Of a stretch of DNA of 64,000 nt, positions 44,101-55,959 are shown in pieces. Where the stretch lies: the NCBI GenBank assembly GCA_002914845.1, contig JXTC01000012.1:471641-535640 (forward strand), read 5' to 3'. Source of the stretch: Trema orientale (Eukaryota > Streptophyta > Magnoliopsida > Rosales > Cannabaceae). Both the position numbers and the translations under genes were made by a program. The notes under the pieces are model-generated. The model worked only from the letters and a program-made list of their open reading frames with translations. It had not been told where the DNA came from and did not search any database. Within the stretch, counting starts at the first letter, position 1, and every line of letters begins with the position of its first letter.

Positions 44101-45615
44101 TCTAGAGAGAAGGAAATATCACAGCAACATACATGTTATTTAATCGACCAGATTCATAAAAATTCAAAGAAGCTTCTACTACAAAAAAAAAAGATAAAAT
44201 TTTGTTTTCATATAGAAACAGAACAGATAAAAAATTCAGGAAACTAAATACTAGAATAAATTTTTCTAGCCAAAAAAGAAAAAAAAAAGGAACAGAACAG
44301 AAAAATTAACAAACAGCATATTTGCTAAACATCTCATCTCAACATTGTGGTGTAGAAACTAAATACTAAAACCATGAATGTAAAATCCTATATGAAAAAG
44401 GATTATAAAAGCTAAATCTAAAGAACAAGCTAAACATTCATTCTTTATTAAACTAAATTGATACCAGTAAACAAAATTAGACCAAAAATAAATATACCAA
44501 TAAGAAGCATAAAGAAGATCAATAGAGAAAGTTTATTTGAAGGCTCACCGAACGTAGGAAAGGGAGGTAAAGAGCGTAAGAAGAGAGAGAAAGATAGAAA
44601 AATTAGACAAAGAAGGCTTTGACAGACTTTTCATAGACAAACTTTTCTGAACATTTAACATAACTAGGCCTGTGTATAGATAGACAAATAAGTAATCTAC
44701 AAGGAAACCATCTCAAAGAACTCAAAATACTATAATAAAATTCAAATAATTGTCCTACAATAATAATAAATAATAAAAAAATGTCAAAAAAAAAAAAAAA
44801 AAAACTAATTATCTAATAGTTCAGTCCTGCATTATCACTTTACATTTGCCATTAAAGATATCATGAAAAGTTCAGCCTTATATGTATCAGTCAGACATAT
44901 AAACAAACACTTAAAAAGCAAGAGTTACCCAATAAAAAAACATAGAAAGCATAAAATAAAGGCAATCAATTTTCCCATCTAAACAATTAACTCTACAATT
45001 TAATCAAAACCCAGAAAAAGGAACATCACAAAGAAACAAAACGTATCAGCTTTATCTATCATATATGATTGCTTGCCTTGGTTTACAAGAACCAAACCCC
45101 AAAAGCAATTGAATAAACGAAAACCCAGAAAGGAAAAGGCAAAATCCAAGAAGACAAGTGCTCAAAATAATCTGAATTTCAAGTGACCCATATCCAGAAA
45201 AATGTACGATATTTTAGAAAACAGAGTTGGAAAAAAAGTCTGGATTTCAGCACCCAAAAACAAGCAAGAACCTTTCATGAATGCATAGTTTGAATTTGAA
45301 ATTCTTACATGAGGATATGCTAGATCGGAATTGGAATATGGGATTGGAAAGCGTTTAGAGTAAGGTGGAACAGAGCTTACTCGGAATGAATGTACAGGGC
45401 AGACTAGAACGGAGGAAGACGAGGTGGAGGTGGAGGTGGAGTAGAGTGGAGGGAGCTGTTATATATGAGAAATCTGAGAATTGGAGAGCACCAGATTCGG
45501 ACGACAGAGGCAGGAAGAGCAGGGCTGAACCTCGAGGTGGGGGATCGGGCCTCCGGCCTCGGGCCGCGGGGTCAGGACAAGTGATCACGTATAGCACGAG
45601 CGTGGTTCTTTTCAC
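44101..45615 (-). promoter_or_regulatory. IPK2 5-prime UTR intron and leader
   Basis: Inferred intron of about 1.28 kb: donor CCGA|GTAAGC at 45380 and acceptor CTCTAG three bases before the ATG. The leader exon right of 45380 is unusually GC-rich (45500-45580), unlike the rest of the window, and probably includes the transcription start. The long leader intron is common in plant genes of this type. Confidence 0.65.
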
Positions 45616-45677
45616 CCGAGTGAAGTGGCATCTTCAGTCGGCCCCACAAATTAGAATTTTTTATATATATATAAATT

Positions 45678-45827
45678 GGACGCGTTTACGGTAGGAGTGT
45701 CTCTATGTAAGGGCTATTTATACATTATTTAATGGGAATCTGTGTATAAATAGATTCTTCACAGATTCTAATCAAACGGTGTATAAACAGTGTCTTACGT
45801 AGGGGCGTCCCTACTATAGCCGTCTCC
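45678..45827. mobile_element. MULE-type MITE, copy 1
   Basis: 150 bp flanked by the exact 9-bp duplication ATATAAATT (45669-45677, 45828-45836). Ends GGACGCGTTTACGGTAGG and, inverted, GGAGACGGCTATAGTAGGG. The centre can fold on itself (GGGAATCTGTGTATAAATAG). It lies within a few hundred bases upstream of the IPK2 leader. Confidence 0.88.
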
Positions 45828-45935
45828 ATATAAATTAGTATTTTTTTTTATGCTTGGGATGTAAATAAATTAGAATTTTTTTCTTATATATAAATTAGTA
45901 ATTTGCCTTGCATGTAATTTGCCCTTTTATATTAT

Positions 45936-46107
45936 GGGCGCGTATACAGTAGGAACGCCCCTACGTAGGACCCTGTCTATTCACCGTTGGATGGGAATCT
46001 GTATATAAATAGATTCTCCATAGATTCCCGTTATTCCCCACAGATTCTCATCCAACGATAATTAAGGCATGACCCTACGTAGGGACGCCCCTACCGTAAC
46101 CATCTCC
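45936..46107. mobile_element. MULE-type MITE, copy 2
   Basis: 172 bp flanked by TTTATATTAT (45926-45935, 46108-46117), a 9-10 bp duplication. Inverted ends GGGCGCGTATACAGTAGG and GGAGATGGTTACGGTAGGG, then ACGCCCCTACGTAGG on both sides. Closely related to copy 3 at 62361. Confidence 0.9.
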
Positions 46108-46117
46108 TTTATATTAT

Positions 46118-46660
46118 ATTATATTATTAGAATTAGTGTTGAGGGCAAAACAAAAATAACTTTATCATTAACGAAGTATTTAATTATTTGAATAAATTAA
46201 AAAATGAAAGGACAAATTCATAGAATAAAATGGCTAATTACTCTTAACGCCTCCAAGGAGAAAGAAACCCTTCCAAGTTGGGGGATTCAAGAATTTTGCC
46301 GTCAAGATTCTCTAGAAAAGTGTTATTCTCCAAATACAGGTAAATATAATCTTATCTGTTGTCTCTAGTGGGATTTTATTCTTTTTAAATATTTATCTTT
46401 CCTCCTTTCACGTTTTTATTTTTTTTACAATTAACCAAGTAGTTTCTATTTTAATAACCTTTTTTTATTCAATTTGAATAGGATACTAAACAAAAATAAC
46501 CTTGGATTGAGGAAATGCTAAAGATATCCTATTCAATTTTCGTAAATAACAAAATCTCATAATAACAAATCAGTGTGAATTACACCCTTTTGTTTAATTT
46601 GGCCAAAATTAAGTATGAATTTTTTAAAATGACCAAGATATTCTTACCTAAAAATATTTG
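46118..46660. other. Unannotated stretch
   Basis: No gene recognised; AT-rich spacer between MITE copy 2 and the left end of the MULE-like region. Confidence 0.4.
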
Positions 46661-46949
46661 GGGGCTTCTATTGTAAGGGGGCTAATTTCCATCCTACAGG
46701 TAAGAGGAGTATATTAACCCTCCAATTAACATCATACGGTAAAAAAGATTAATGACGTATAGTTGAAATTGTGGTTCTAACCACATTGTATAAATTTTTT
46801 ATAACGACTCTGTTTAATAAATAACGAATCCACGTGACAACAATAAATATCCAAATCTGAAAAAAAAAAAAAAAAACTAATTACGTGTTCTTACTAATGA
46901 AAAATAAAACCTAATTATCGTCCCATTCTCAAAAAATTCCAGCCTTTTA

Positions 46950-48710
46950 CTAAAGGGGAAAAAAAACCCTACTGTCCCTTCTTAGAAAAATCTAATTCTT
47001 ATAGAAAAACGGAAGTGATTTCTGAAAATACTTAGAGAAAGTGGTATTCAGTGTTGGTTATGGTTTGAGTTTGTTGAAGCTTATTGTGATTTTGGATTGT
47101 GGAGTTTCAATGAAGATTGTGACCCTTTCTACGCGTGCTTGACTCCAGGTTATCTTCTCCTTCCTTCCTTTCTTTCTGTCTTTGCTTTTTTTCCCTTTTA
47201 AAAAATCATTTTCTGTTTTTCTGGTATAAATTAATCTTTGCTTGTCAATTGTGTGCGTTTTAATACTGTTGGGATTATTATGATTTTTTTTTTTTTACAG
47301 TTCATGATAGTTAAATAAAAGAGGGTTTAGGGTTTGCATCTTCATTGACGTGTTTCCCCTGCAAATTGGGTAATTCAAGAACATAAAAGGGTATTTCAAT
47401 TTTGAAAAAAAAGTAATAGAAATGTATAGAAGAAAACTAACTTTTGAGTGCATATACAATCTGACCTATATTGTATTTTTCCCCCTCTTTTGTATGAGAC
47501 TCGTTGCAGAAGTTATAACTTTCCACTTGAATTACACTTTTGATTTCCTTTAAAATATATAGATCTATACATGTTATATTTTGCATTTGGGCCCATCAGA
47601 CAACTTTGGCTTTCGTGTGGACAACGAAGTTCTCCTAGGTTGTAGGAGTTTTCGTATCCCAAAGGTCCTCTGTTTTAGCTTACTCTGTCCATATTTTAAT
47701 TCTTAGAACCTTAGCAGGGTTTTATAGAGCTAAGGAGCAGAGTCTCTTGTTTCCTATGTTGGTATTTTATATACTATCTAAATTAATAGAAGAAACAATG
47801 TCTGCAGTAAGTGTTTCCTACTATTTCTATAGACATTTTTTCACTCTGTGGAATTGAATCTTCACAATATGAGTGTTTCTGTTTTAGATGGTGGAAGTGT
47901 GATTTCCATACCTTTCTGCGTATTTAGATAAGACCTACGGCTTTGGAAGTGAGATTATGGTACTTATGTCAAAAGCTGTTAGGGATTTAAGAAATCTTTG
48001 TTTCATCTTAAAAATATCTTCTATTATTTGCATGTGCATAAGCTGAAGCTACTACGCATCCTAATAATACTTGGCAATTACAACCAGTGAAGGCCAAGTA
48101 AATTTTTTTTAATGGACTTCTGAATCATGTACATAAGGTTACTTTTATGATTACAGTGAGATTCTTAAGGTTTACGTAAAAATGGAACAAGTGAAAATAA
48201 ACTATAGGAATTTTTTTTTCCCCTCTTAAAAGCAAGTGTTAAGGTATCCAGTAGCTAGAGTGAATGATTATAGGATTTGCCACTGGGTTATGCTTAGGAC
48301 TACGAAATAGAAAAAAGAAATTAGTACTACAAAAAATTGTTTGTTAAAACTAGCAAAATTGAATTAATTGTCACATTCAGGGAATATCAATATATCTATT
48401 AAATCTAACAAATTTTAACGAAATAACTAGAGTGATCTCAGAGACATTTTTTTTTTGGCCCAGATCTATTGTGCACCTCTTCTGCAATCTACGTCTACTC
48501 ATTTTAAATCTGTTCACCTGCACCTCATCATTGTAATATGCATCAGCTTGGATATTTAGTTTAGGAAGGCAAAGTATATGGGTATGTTTATTTCTTTCAA
48601 TTAATATTTTATAAAATTGGTTATTACGAAGTAAAATGAGTTCATGGCAATATAGTATAATTTGAATATATTTTTGTTTAAATTAACTTTTAAACTTTTG
48701 TTGAATATAG
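46950..48710 (+). promoter_or_regulatory. Leader exon and 5-prime UTR intron of Ulp1-like gene A
   Basis: A donor GACTCCAG|GTTATC at 47148 and an acceptor TTGAATATAG at 48710 frame a 1.56 kb intron, with the ATG 18 bases into the next exon. The transcription start is only guessed at about 46950. The intron contains a segment (47915-48145) that is repeated upstream of the FAR1-like gene. Confidence 0.5.
47915..48145 (+). repeat. Shared 5-prime segment, copy in gene A intron
   Basis: About 231 bp, roughly 90 percent identical to 55141-55346 on the minus strand; differs mainly by a ~24 bp insertion after CATAAG. In both places it lies upstream of a start codon in the sense orientation. Confidence 0.85.
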
Positions 48711-48728
48711 TTAATCGCTGAACCAGCA

Positions 48729-51546
48729 ATGTATAGCCATAGCCACTCAGTAATGGATTATGTTAATCAAGCAATGAAGCGCTTAGAGAATGACTATCGG
48801 ACAGTTCTTGATCAAACTCATGTTATTCAGTTGGAACTTCGAGCATTAAAGGCCGAGAACGATAAAAGGGATGCAGAAAGGAGAGAGTTCCAAAAGCAGG
48901 TGTTAGAATTATTGGATGTTGGACAAAAAACATCGAATGCCGAAGTAGAGTTTTCTAGAATGTTTAAATCTAAAAATGGGGAGAAAAAAGAGAATATGAA
49001 TGTTACTAATTGGGAAAACTGCTCAAGGAAAGACCCAGATGATCTTATTGAAAAAGGAGAGCACGTTCAAAGGTCACAGGGCTTTGGAGATACAGAGTAT
49101 AACTCAAAGAATAAGCGAAATGGCGACACAGTCACTAGTAATAAAGTATTTAATGGTGCGATTACTGGTGTAGGACCTAAAGGTTGGAAGTCTGAATTTA
49201 CAGTGCATTCCAGTAGTAGTTCTAAGAATCCTCCTCACTTTTCTTCAAAGGTAAGTTTTTAAGCCCAATTATGTATTTCTTTTAAAAATTTAGTTCCAGA
49301 TATTGTATTTCCTAATTGAGTTAAATTTCTCCTTATTTATTACACCTATGATAGGGCTTTGGAGTTTCAGAGTACGAGTTAAAGAGCAAGCGAAATGGCG
49401 ATACAATCAGTGGTAATCTAGTATTTGATGATTTGATTGATAGTGTAGCACATAAACGTTCGAAGGTCGAATCTTCATTAAATTCCAGTCGTAGTTCTAA
49501 GAATGTTAGCCCCTCTATTACTAAGGTAAATTTAGTTAACCTCAATTATGCAATTTATTATATTTTTCTCTAAATTTTTTAAAATGAATTACATGAATTT
49601 TTTTTTCTTGATTAAAGTACGGGACCCTGTCATCACTTAAGCAATCTCCAGAAAGTGTATACATACGATCAAATCGTAAAGATAATTCGTATTGCAATCT
49701 TGATGTATTGAGTAAAGACACTTCAAAGTCAGGTTGTGAGAAGGATTCATTCCTAGATGGTACAACAGAAAAACTCAGTTGGATGTCAAAAAAGAAGGTA
49801 TTACATTTATTTATTGTGTTCTATTATGCTTTATAATATGTTAACAATCTTTATTTTTGATTTCATAAAACATAGAATTCTAAATTCAATATATTATGAT
49901 ATATTCTCATAAAATATGCAGGGTTTGTTTGATAAAGGTCAATCAACGTCTTTGTTTGTGTCAAAGTCCGAAAGTCTAAGGACAATTGAAGAAATTTTTA
50001 ATAAGATTCGTTCTGTTGGTTTGGTTGAATGTGGCCCCTATAATCTTTGTCATAAACTACATGTTGTGAAATATGTTGCAATTTTAGAGTACACATTTGC
50101 TCAAGTACAAGATAAAAGGTAAACTACAACTCTGTTTAAAATTCATTCTTGAATTCAAGTTTCATGTTAAAATTTTATGACTTTCTATACTTGTATGATA
50201 TGATAACTTTCTTGTGAATAATTTGTTTTTCTGATAATGTATTGTTGATCATTTGACTTTTTATTAGAGAAAGTAGCTGCGGAGAATATATTATAGAAAC
50301 GGAAACTATATTTTTAACCAGGGAAATAATGTGGTGTCTAGGACCGGACAAATTGCTGGACGGCGAGGTATAAAAATATGCATTTACGTTGCTATTACAA
50401 TGTATATGTTCATATCACTTAAGAAAGATTTTTATGATGTATTATAGGTTATAAATGTAGTATCTCAATATCTTACTCAGTATGAACGTGATAAAACCCA
50501 AAATAGGGCCCGAGTATGGTATTTGACGACAAGAATGACTGTGAGTTCCACATAATCCCAATTAATATTTGTATGTATATATATTTATTAATTCATTGAG
50601 ATGTTGCTGGATTCATTTAAGAAATTTCTTATTTTTAGTCTGAGGCAATTGGCATCGGAAATGATCCCAAACAATTTATCGAAAGGCATCATTATCGTGA
50701 ACACTTCATGGGTAATTTTGCAGATTGTGAGGAGGTAGAGTGCAACTTCTTTAATAATTTAATATTATTAATACCTCAATTCTTTTATAGTAAAAAATCA
50801 ATTTGTTATGTGATTGTAATAAACTTTAAAATTTCAGTTTTACATATGTTATCATAGATTAAGTAACATATTGATTTTGACAGATATATATTCCAGTCCA
50901 TTGCGGCCTCCATTGGTTGTTGTTTATTATTTTCGTGCATGAAGGAATTGTGGAGATATGGGATTCTAACCTTCATGATGGGCAATCAATTGGTAGCAAA
51001 AAAGTTAAAGATGTAGTGAGTTTTAGCCTAACTTTTCTTATTAAAAAAAAAATATCTTTTTGTAGGTTAGTTTAATATAGTTTAATATATTGAAAAATCC
51101 CGATTTATGATACAGATGAGGAATCTTGATCTTGTACTTAAAGAGGATATATTGAAGACAAGACCGGAATGGTCGTTCGAAAAATTCCATGTCATTACTA
51201 TGCCAAATGTCCCCCAACAGCTAAATGGAACAGATTGCGGGGTATATATTATTAATTTCATGGAGGACCGCCGAGACCTTGCTAAGTTACAACAATCTAA
51301 GGTAACGTATCCATATGGAAGAATTGTTTTAATTTCGAGTTATTATTTTGACATATGATCTATGTGCAGTTTAAAAGTGCCGATGAACGGGTTAGATTGT
51401 TGATAAGGATTATTTTATCGGATTATAACAAAAAGAAGTCAATCGTGGTGGAAAGGGCAAAAAAGTACTTACAGCAAAGCCTCATTGGTGAGAAGCTCAA
51501 TGACGTTGGGGATATGTATTCGAAATGGAGATTTGGAGCGCAATAG
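48729..51546 (+). CDS. Ulp1-like C48 cysteine protease, gene A
   Basis: Ten exons with GT-AG borders: 48729-49250, 49355-49525, 49618-49797, 49922-50118, 50268-50367, 50448-50540, 50639-50734, 50884-51015, 51116-51301, 51370-51546; 617 aa, frame continuous. Residues 10-70 form a likely coiled coil. Residues 118-174 and 175-231 are a tandem repeat of 57 residues (GFG-EY--K-KRNGDT...), the second being exactly exon 2. The C-terminal 230 residues are an Ulp1-type protease fold: His463 in GLHW, Asp480 in EIWDSN, Gln532 and Cys538 in GTDCGVY, so the catalytic set is present. Such enzymes cleave SUMO or related modifiers, but this divergent plant group is often carried by transposons and its substrate is unknown. 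Same exon pattern as gene B at 58991-61404. Confidence 0.85.
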
Positions 51547-52327
51547 ATTCATGTCCTTTCATAATACTTATTTTGTGTTTGATAACTAATTAGTGTTACT
51601 TTTTGATAAATTTTGATCAGAACCATATTTTTGCATACTTGTAATTGTTTCAAGGCAGTGATCTTCCGATCAGCTTTTATCATATCTTTCACATTAGCAT
51701 GACCAAAAGGCATAAACCTCTTCATGTCTGATTTAATTTCTATGGAAGTAAATGTTTTGGCCCAAAAACAATCTTATTTCTTGAATTACTTGTAACACCC
51801 CACCAATTGGAGTAGGAATCTTACCAGTATTAAAATGAAACGTAAAAGATACATTATGAAGTCTTTTATATCAACTAATGCAAGATTCTAAAATCTCGTT
51901 TTTAACCTATTAAACAATAAGCTTTGTCCTTTGCCATGGTTTAGCGACGAAACCTTATCTTTTTTAATGTCCTATACAACGAGGAATAAAGAAATAAACG
52001 GACAAATGAAAATAAAATAGAAAATTAGAAATAGGAATATAAAAAGCATCAAATTAGACACCCAAAATAGATGAAAGACATACATCTATCTTATCACAAC
52101 AAAAAAAGGGCGATCAACTTTATTTTAACATCAGATAGAAAATTAGAAAAAAGGGTAGCATGAAATTAAACACTCAAAATAGATAAAAAACAGATACATC
52201 TATCTTAGCACAACCAAAAAAGGGTTGATCAACTTTATTTTAAAATAAATCTAATACTATCTTAGAATGATTTAACGATAAATTACCCATAAGAAGTCAT
52301 TAACTGGCCAGTGAGAATTATGAAAGA
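51547..52327. other. Convergent spacer with a ~117 bp tandem duplication
   Basis: Lies between the stop codons of gene A and the FAR1-like gene. Units at about 52018-52131 and 52135-52246 share AGAAAATTAGAAA, CAAAATAGAT, ACATCTATCTTA and GATCAACTTTATTTT. No gene recognised. Confidence 0.6.
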
Positions 52328-54988
52328 CTAATTTCCAAAAGGAGTGCCCCAAAAATCATCATAGTCGACATCATTCATTATATCATTATCTTCACCCTCT
52401 CCACTTCCTTCGTATAGTTCGTTTAGTGTTGCATCCTCGTCAGTTTCCCAGATCTTGTTTCTTTTTTCGTGTACGCTCCTGTTTGGTTTTGAAAATCGAT
52501 CCAGTTTTGTTGGAGATTCGGCTGACACTCTTGTTCTAGCTTCGCTATCTGACCATAACTCAGTATCCCCTTCCAAATCTATGGCAGAATTATACAAATT
52601 TTCACATGAAATAGACTTTTCAGGTGACTTGAATCTATTGATTTCCCTTCTCAAGCAAGTTGTCTTGTTATGCCCCCGTTCGTTACATATACTGCATTTT
52701 CGAACTCCTTTCCGTCCTAAACCCTTAGTTGGTGATGTACCTTTTGTTTTACTAAAAACTGGATTCCTAACATCTACTTCTGGTTTAGGTTCTGCACTCA
52801 TCTTCTTATTTTTTTCCATGTACCCTTCCCAAGCAGTCCTTAATGCCATAAGTCCCTGCTCTATTATCTTATTTCCCATATGAAAGAGTTCCTCATGTTT
52901 GGATGAATAATATGCTAATTCAGCTGCCTTTCCATTAATATGGCCGAATCTTGCACTCTCTTCCGAGCATGTGTATTTGCATCTTGGGGTGTATGCTTGA
53001 TGGCTATATGTTCCTTCCTTTGCTTGCATCGTCCACCTTCTCAATATAAGGGATTCTGGTATAGCTTTCTTGTGCATTGATTTCATGGCTGCAAAGATGT
53101 GCCTACATGGAATGCCTTTGCTTGGGAATGTCTCACATTCACACTCAAATGTATCAGCTGCCTCATTGTATGTGACTGTCCTTGTACTATGTTCCTGCTG
53201 ATATTTCGTGAACTTAGTAGTGACAATCCCATCTTCTTTTGTATTAGATTTGAGCAAATACTTCCCTTCCCTTTTAATTTCATTTCTTACCAAGAAGAAG
53301 ATATCACGGGTATAAATTTTAGCAGCTTGTCTCTCCGTGTCCTGCATGTTCGTTATCCCAATAAGTGGTTCTGTATTTGCACATTCGAAGTCGTCTCTTG
53401 ACTCACCATGTCTTAACCATGATAAAGCTAGATCAACTCGGCGTACAAACTGTGAGAGTTTCATTTTCTTGTTCACTTTGGTCTTCATGAAGTGGTTCAT
53501 CCCTTCACATCTTTGAGTTGTAGTGTTTCCTCCAAAAAAAAAGCCTCCCATGAACGTCTCTGCCCAATATTCCCGCCTTTCAAATAGATCACTGGCCCAT
53601 GTGTTATTTTGTAGTCCAAAATCTTCTATCAAATCATTCCACTCTTTCACAAACTTTTCATCCGTAAACCGTCTAAACATCAATCGATTTAGTCGAGTTC
53701 TGAACCCAGGATCCTTCACATTTTTCAAAGCATTTTCACCAATGTGCCATGTGCACAACCTATGTTTTGTCATTGGCATTAGCTCGACTATTGCTGCCCG
53801 AATTGCCAAGTCACCATCAGTCACGACTGTCTCCGGCAACACACCTCCCATGCACTCTAAGAATGACTCAATTACCCATTTATATGTCTCTTTTGTCTCA
53901 TCTATCAATATTGCAAACCCAAAAATTGTTGTTTTGTAGTGGTGGTTTATCCCAACGAAAATCAGAAATGGTTTCTTATACTTGTTTGTTTTGTATGTTG
54001 TGTCAAATGCCAATGCATGCCCGAAGTGGGAATAGTCAGATTGGCACCTTGAGTCTGCCCAAACAACATTTTGTAGCCTTCGATATTCATCGTATGAAAA
54101 CTTTGCGTAAAACTTCACATCATGATCTGCCTTATGTTGTAAGTAACCCATAGCTTTTGCTGCATCACAATCAGATAACTGAATTTGCTCATACATGGTA
54201 ATCCGATTGTAGAGATCCTTTGGTTGAAATGGCACCTTGTCATATCCTCCTGCTTGTTCAGCCATAAAAGACATGATGTGACATGTTCTGATACCAGAAC
54301 CCCGCATTGAAATGGCTGTTTGTAGAGCTCCTCCAGTGACATTCCTGTTTGACCTCAAGAACTTGATGTGGAATGGTTGGGCTAATGGGTGTGAATGTTC
54401 AGTGATGAACTCTTTAACAACCCAACTGTTTGTGCTTTTCTCTTGCACAACTCTAAACGACACTCGGCAGCTGACTCGAGTAATTGCTTGTGCTTCCTTG
54501 ACCCTATCCATTCTTTCTAAAGCAGACTTTCTTCGAGAACCTTCTCTTGAACATAGCCATTCTCGCATTGATATCTCCCCCGTCACCCTTCTACGTTTGT
54601 GTCCTTTACGAATGCTAAAACCTCTCAGTTTTGCGTAAATGTGAAAGAACCTTTCGGCATCCTCAGCTGTGGAGAAATCCTTGTAAATCATGTCATCCCT
54701 TGTCAGTTCATCAGGATTTTTTTGCAGAGTCAATAATGTCATAAAACATCTCCATTGCATCAGTGTTTGATGTAAACTTTCAGAACCAACCACTGTTTCA
54801 GTAAATGGTTGTCGATTTTGCAGATCATTATGTCCACGAGCTTCCATCGGGCTCTCGATCTCGTCGGAGTCATTGGTAGTGTCTTTTTTGTTTAGATTGT
54901 TTTCGTGGTCTTCTTCGTATGGACCAGTTTCTAAATTGTCGAACTTATCATGGTAACCGTATATGCCCCAATCTATTGGGCTATCCAT
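52328..54988 (-). CDS. FAR1/FHY3-type MULE transposase-like protein
   Basis: Uninterrupted frame of 886 aa. Domains in order: FAR1 DNA-binding (WRKY-GCM1-like zinc) domain at about 101-202 with C146, C174, H198 and H200; MULE transposase domain at about 320-500 with D329 (AFDTTYKTN), D391 (VVTDGD), the C412-H415 pair (LCTWH) and E495 (RCEGMN), that is a complete DDE set; SWIM zinc finger at 616-630 (CEC...CRH); and a CCHC zinc knuckle at 765-778 (CSICNERGHNKTTC). Host FAR1/FRS transcription factors derive from such transposases; the lack of introns, the full DDE set, the zinc knuckle and the flanking Ulp1-like genes lean towards an element-encoded transposase, but a host FRS gene is not excluded. 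It faces gene A tail-to-tail and shares a 5-prime segment with it. Confidence 0.9.
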   Translation of the reverse strand: MDSPIDWGIYGYHDKFDNLETGPYEEDHENNLNKKDTTNDSDEIESPMEARGHNDLQNRQPFTETVVGSESLHQTLMQWRCFMTLLTLQKNPDELTRDDMIYKDFSTAEDAERFFHIYAKLRGFSIRKGHKRRRVTGEISMREWLCSREGSRRKSALERMDRVKEAQAITRVSCRVSFRVVQEKSTNSWVVKEFITEHSHPLAQPFHIKFLRSNRNVTGGALQTAISMRGSGIRTCHIMSFMAEQAGGYDKVPFQPKDLYNRITMYEQIQLSDCDAAKAMGYLQHKADHDVKFYAKFSYDEYRRLQNVVWADSRCQSDYSHFGHALAFDTTYKTNKYKKPFLIFVGINHHYKTTIFGFAILIDETKETYKWVIESFLECMGGVLPETVVTDGDLAIRAAIVELMPMTKHRLCTWHIGENALKNVKDPGFRTRLNRLMFRRFTDEKFVKEWNDLIEDFGLQNNTWASDLFERREYWAETFMGGFFFGGNTTTQRCEGMNHFMKTKVNKKMKLSQFVRRVDLALSWLRHGESRDDFECANTEPLIGITNMQDTERQAAKIYTRDIFFLVRNEIKREGKYLLKSNTKEDGIVTTKFTKYQQEHSTRTVTYNEAADTFECECETFPSKGIPCRHIFAAMKSMHKKAIPESLILRRWTMQAKEGTYSHQAYTPRCKYTCSEESARFGHINGKAAELAYYSSKHEELFHMGNKIIEQGLMALRTAWEGYMEKNKKMSAEPKPEVDVRNPVFSKTKGTSPTKGLGRKGVRKCSICNERGHNKTTCLRREINRFKSPEKSISCENLYNSAIDLEGDTELWSDSEARTRVSAESPTKLDRFSKPNRSVHEKRNKIWETDEDATLNELYEGSGEGEDNDIMNDVDYDDFWGTPFGN

Positions 54989-55060
54989 TGGTTTCGTTTA
55001 TGTATGACTCACCTGCTCATATACAAAAAACATATGAACCCATATGGAATGACATCACTT

Positions 55061-55451
55061 TCATACAATAATCTATTCAAAGAATAAGCAGAAAAATTAA
55101 GTGGAGTAAATTTGACCTCATAATATGATCTCTATTCCTTAAAGTAACCTTATGTACATGATTCAGAAGTCCATTAAAAAAAATTTACTTGGCGTTCACT
55201 GGTTGTAATTGCCAAAGTCTTATGCACATGCAAATAATAGAAGATATTTTTAAGATGAAACAAAGATTTATTAAATTCCTAATGGTGTTTGACATAAGTA
55301 CTATAATCTCACTTCCAAAGCTGTAGGTCTCATCTAAATACGCAGACAATAAAAGCAAGCTTTCTAATTCACTTCCAAAGATTATTCTCATACAATAATC
55401 TATTCAAAGAATAAGCGAAAAATTAATTGGAGTAAATTTGACCTCATAATA
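55061..55451 (-). repeat. Direct repeat upstream of the FAR1-like gene
   Basis: 55061-55127 and 55388-55451 are nearly identical (TCATACAATAATCTATTC, then AGAATAAGC, GGAGTAAATTTGACCTCA). They bracket the segment shared with gene A, as if that block had been inserted or duplicated with its flank. Confidence 0.8.
55141..55346 (-). repeat. Shared 5-prime segment, copy upstream of FAR1-like gene
   Basis: About 206 bp, matches 47915-48145 in inverted orientation; ends 153 bases before the FAR1-like start codon. May hold promoter or leader signals common to both genes. Confidence 0.85.
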
Positions 55452-55959
55452 TAATTTTTTTTTTACTTTTTTCTTTTTTCAATATGAAATATAGTATGTG
55501 TGATCTTAACATCTTAATAGATAACAGCAAGAAAATTTAAAAATAAAAAGTTACCTGGACATCTATTCCATTCAATGATCATCTATAGTACTTGAACCAA
55601 ACACCAGGAAACTAGAAATTTAGAATAATAGATTTGATGGCCAGACCCTTTTTATGTGTTCTTAATGGGGTTTGAGACTTGAGAAGCTTTGATATATATA
55701 ACAATTAAAAACTCATGAGCGGCTCTTCTTCTCTTCTTTTTTATTTTTTATTTTTAAATGAATTCATGGATGGTTAATTGAAATTTTAAAATTAAATCAA
55801 CTACCAACAAAAGTGCCCAATAAAAATGGAACTACCAACCCCAAAACAAGGCACCCACTTCCACGTTTGAACTATGACAAATTGACAACTAGCACCAATA
55901 ACAAATAAAGCAACATTCCAAACTTGGAAAGAGCTCATATTTTTTTTTTTTTTGCTATT
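55452..55959. other. Unannotated stretch
   Basis: No gene recognised; AT-rich, with a T run near 55940. Confidence 0.4.

Noticed and set aside
45355-45694. Frames of 86 and 109 codons on opposite strands
   Set aside because: They lie in the GC-rich IPK2 leader where stop codons are rare; no domain.
52455-54638. Several plus-strand frames of 100-142 codons
   Set aside because: Shadows of the FAR1-like gene on the other strand; no family resemblance.
55185-55391. Minus-strand frame of 68 codons in the shared 5-prime segment
   Set aside because: The matching gene A copy lies in an intron, and no known domain is present; treated as non-coding.
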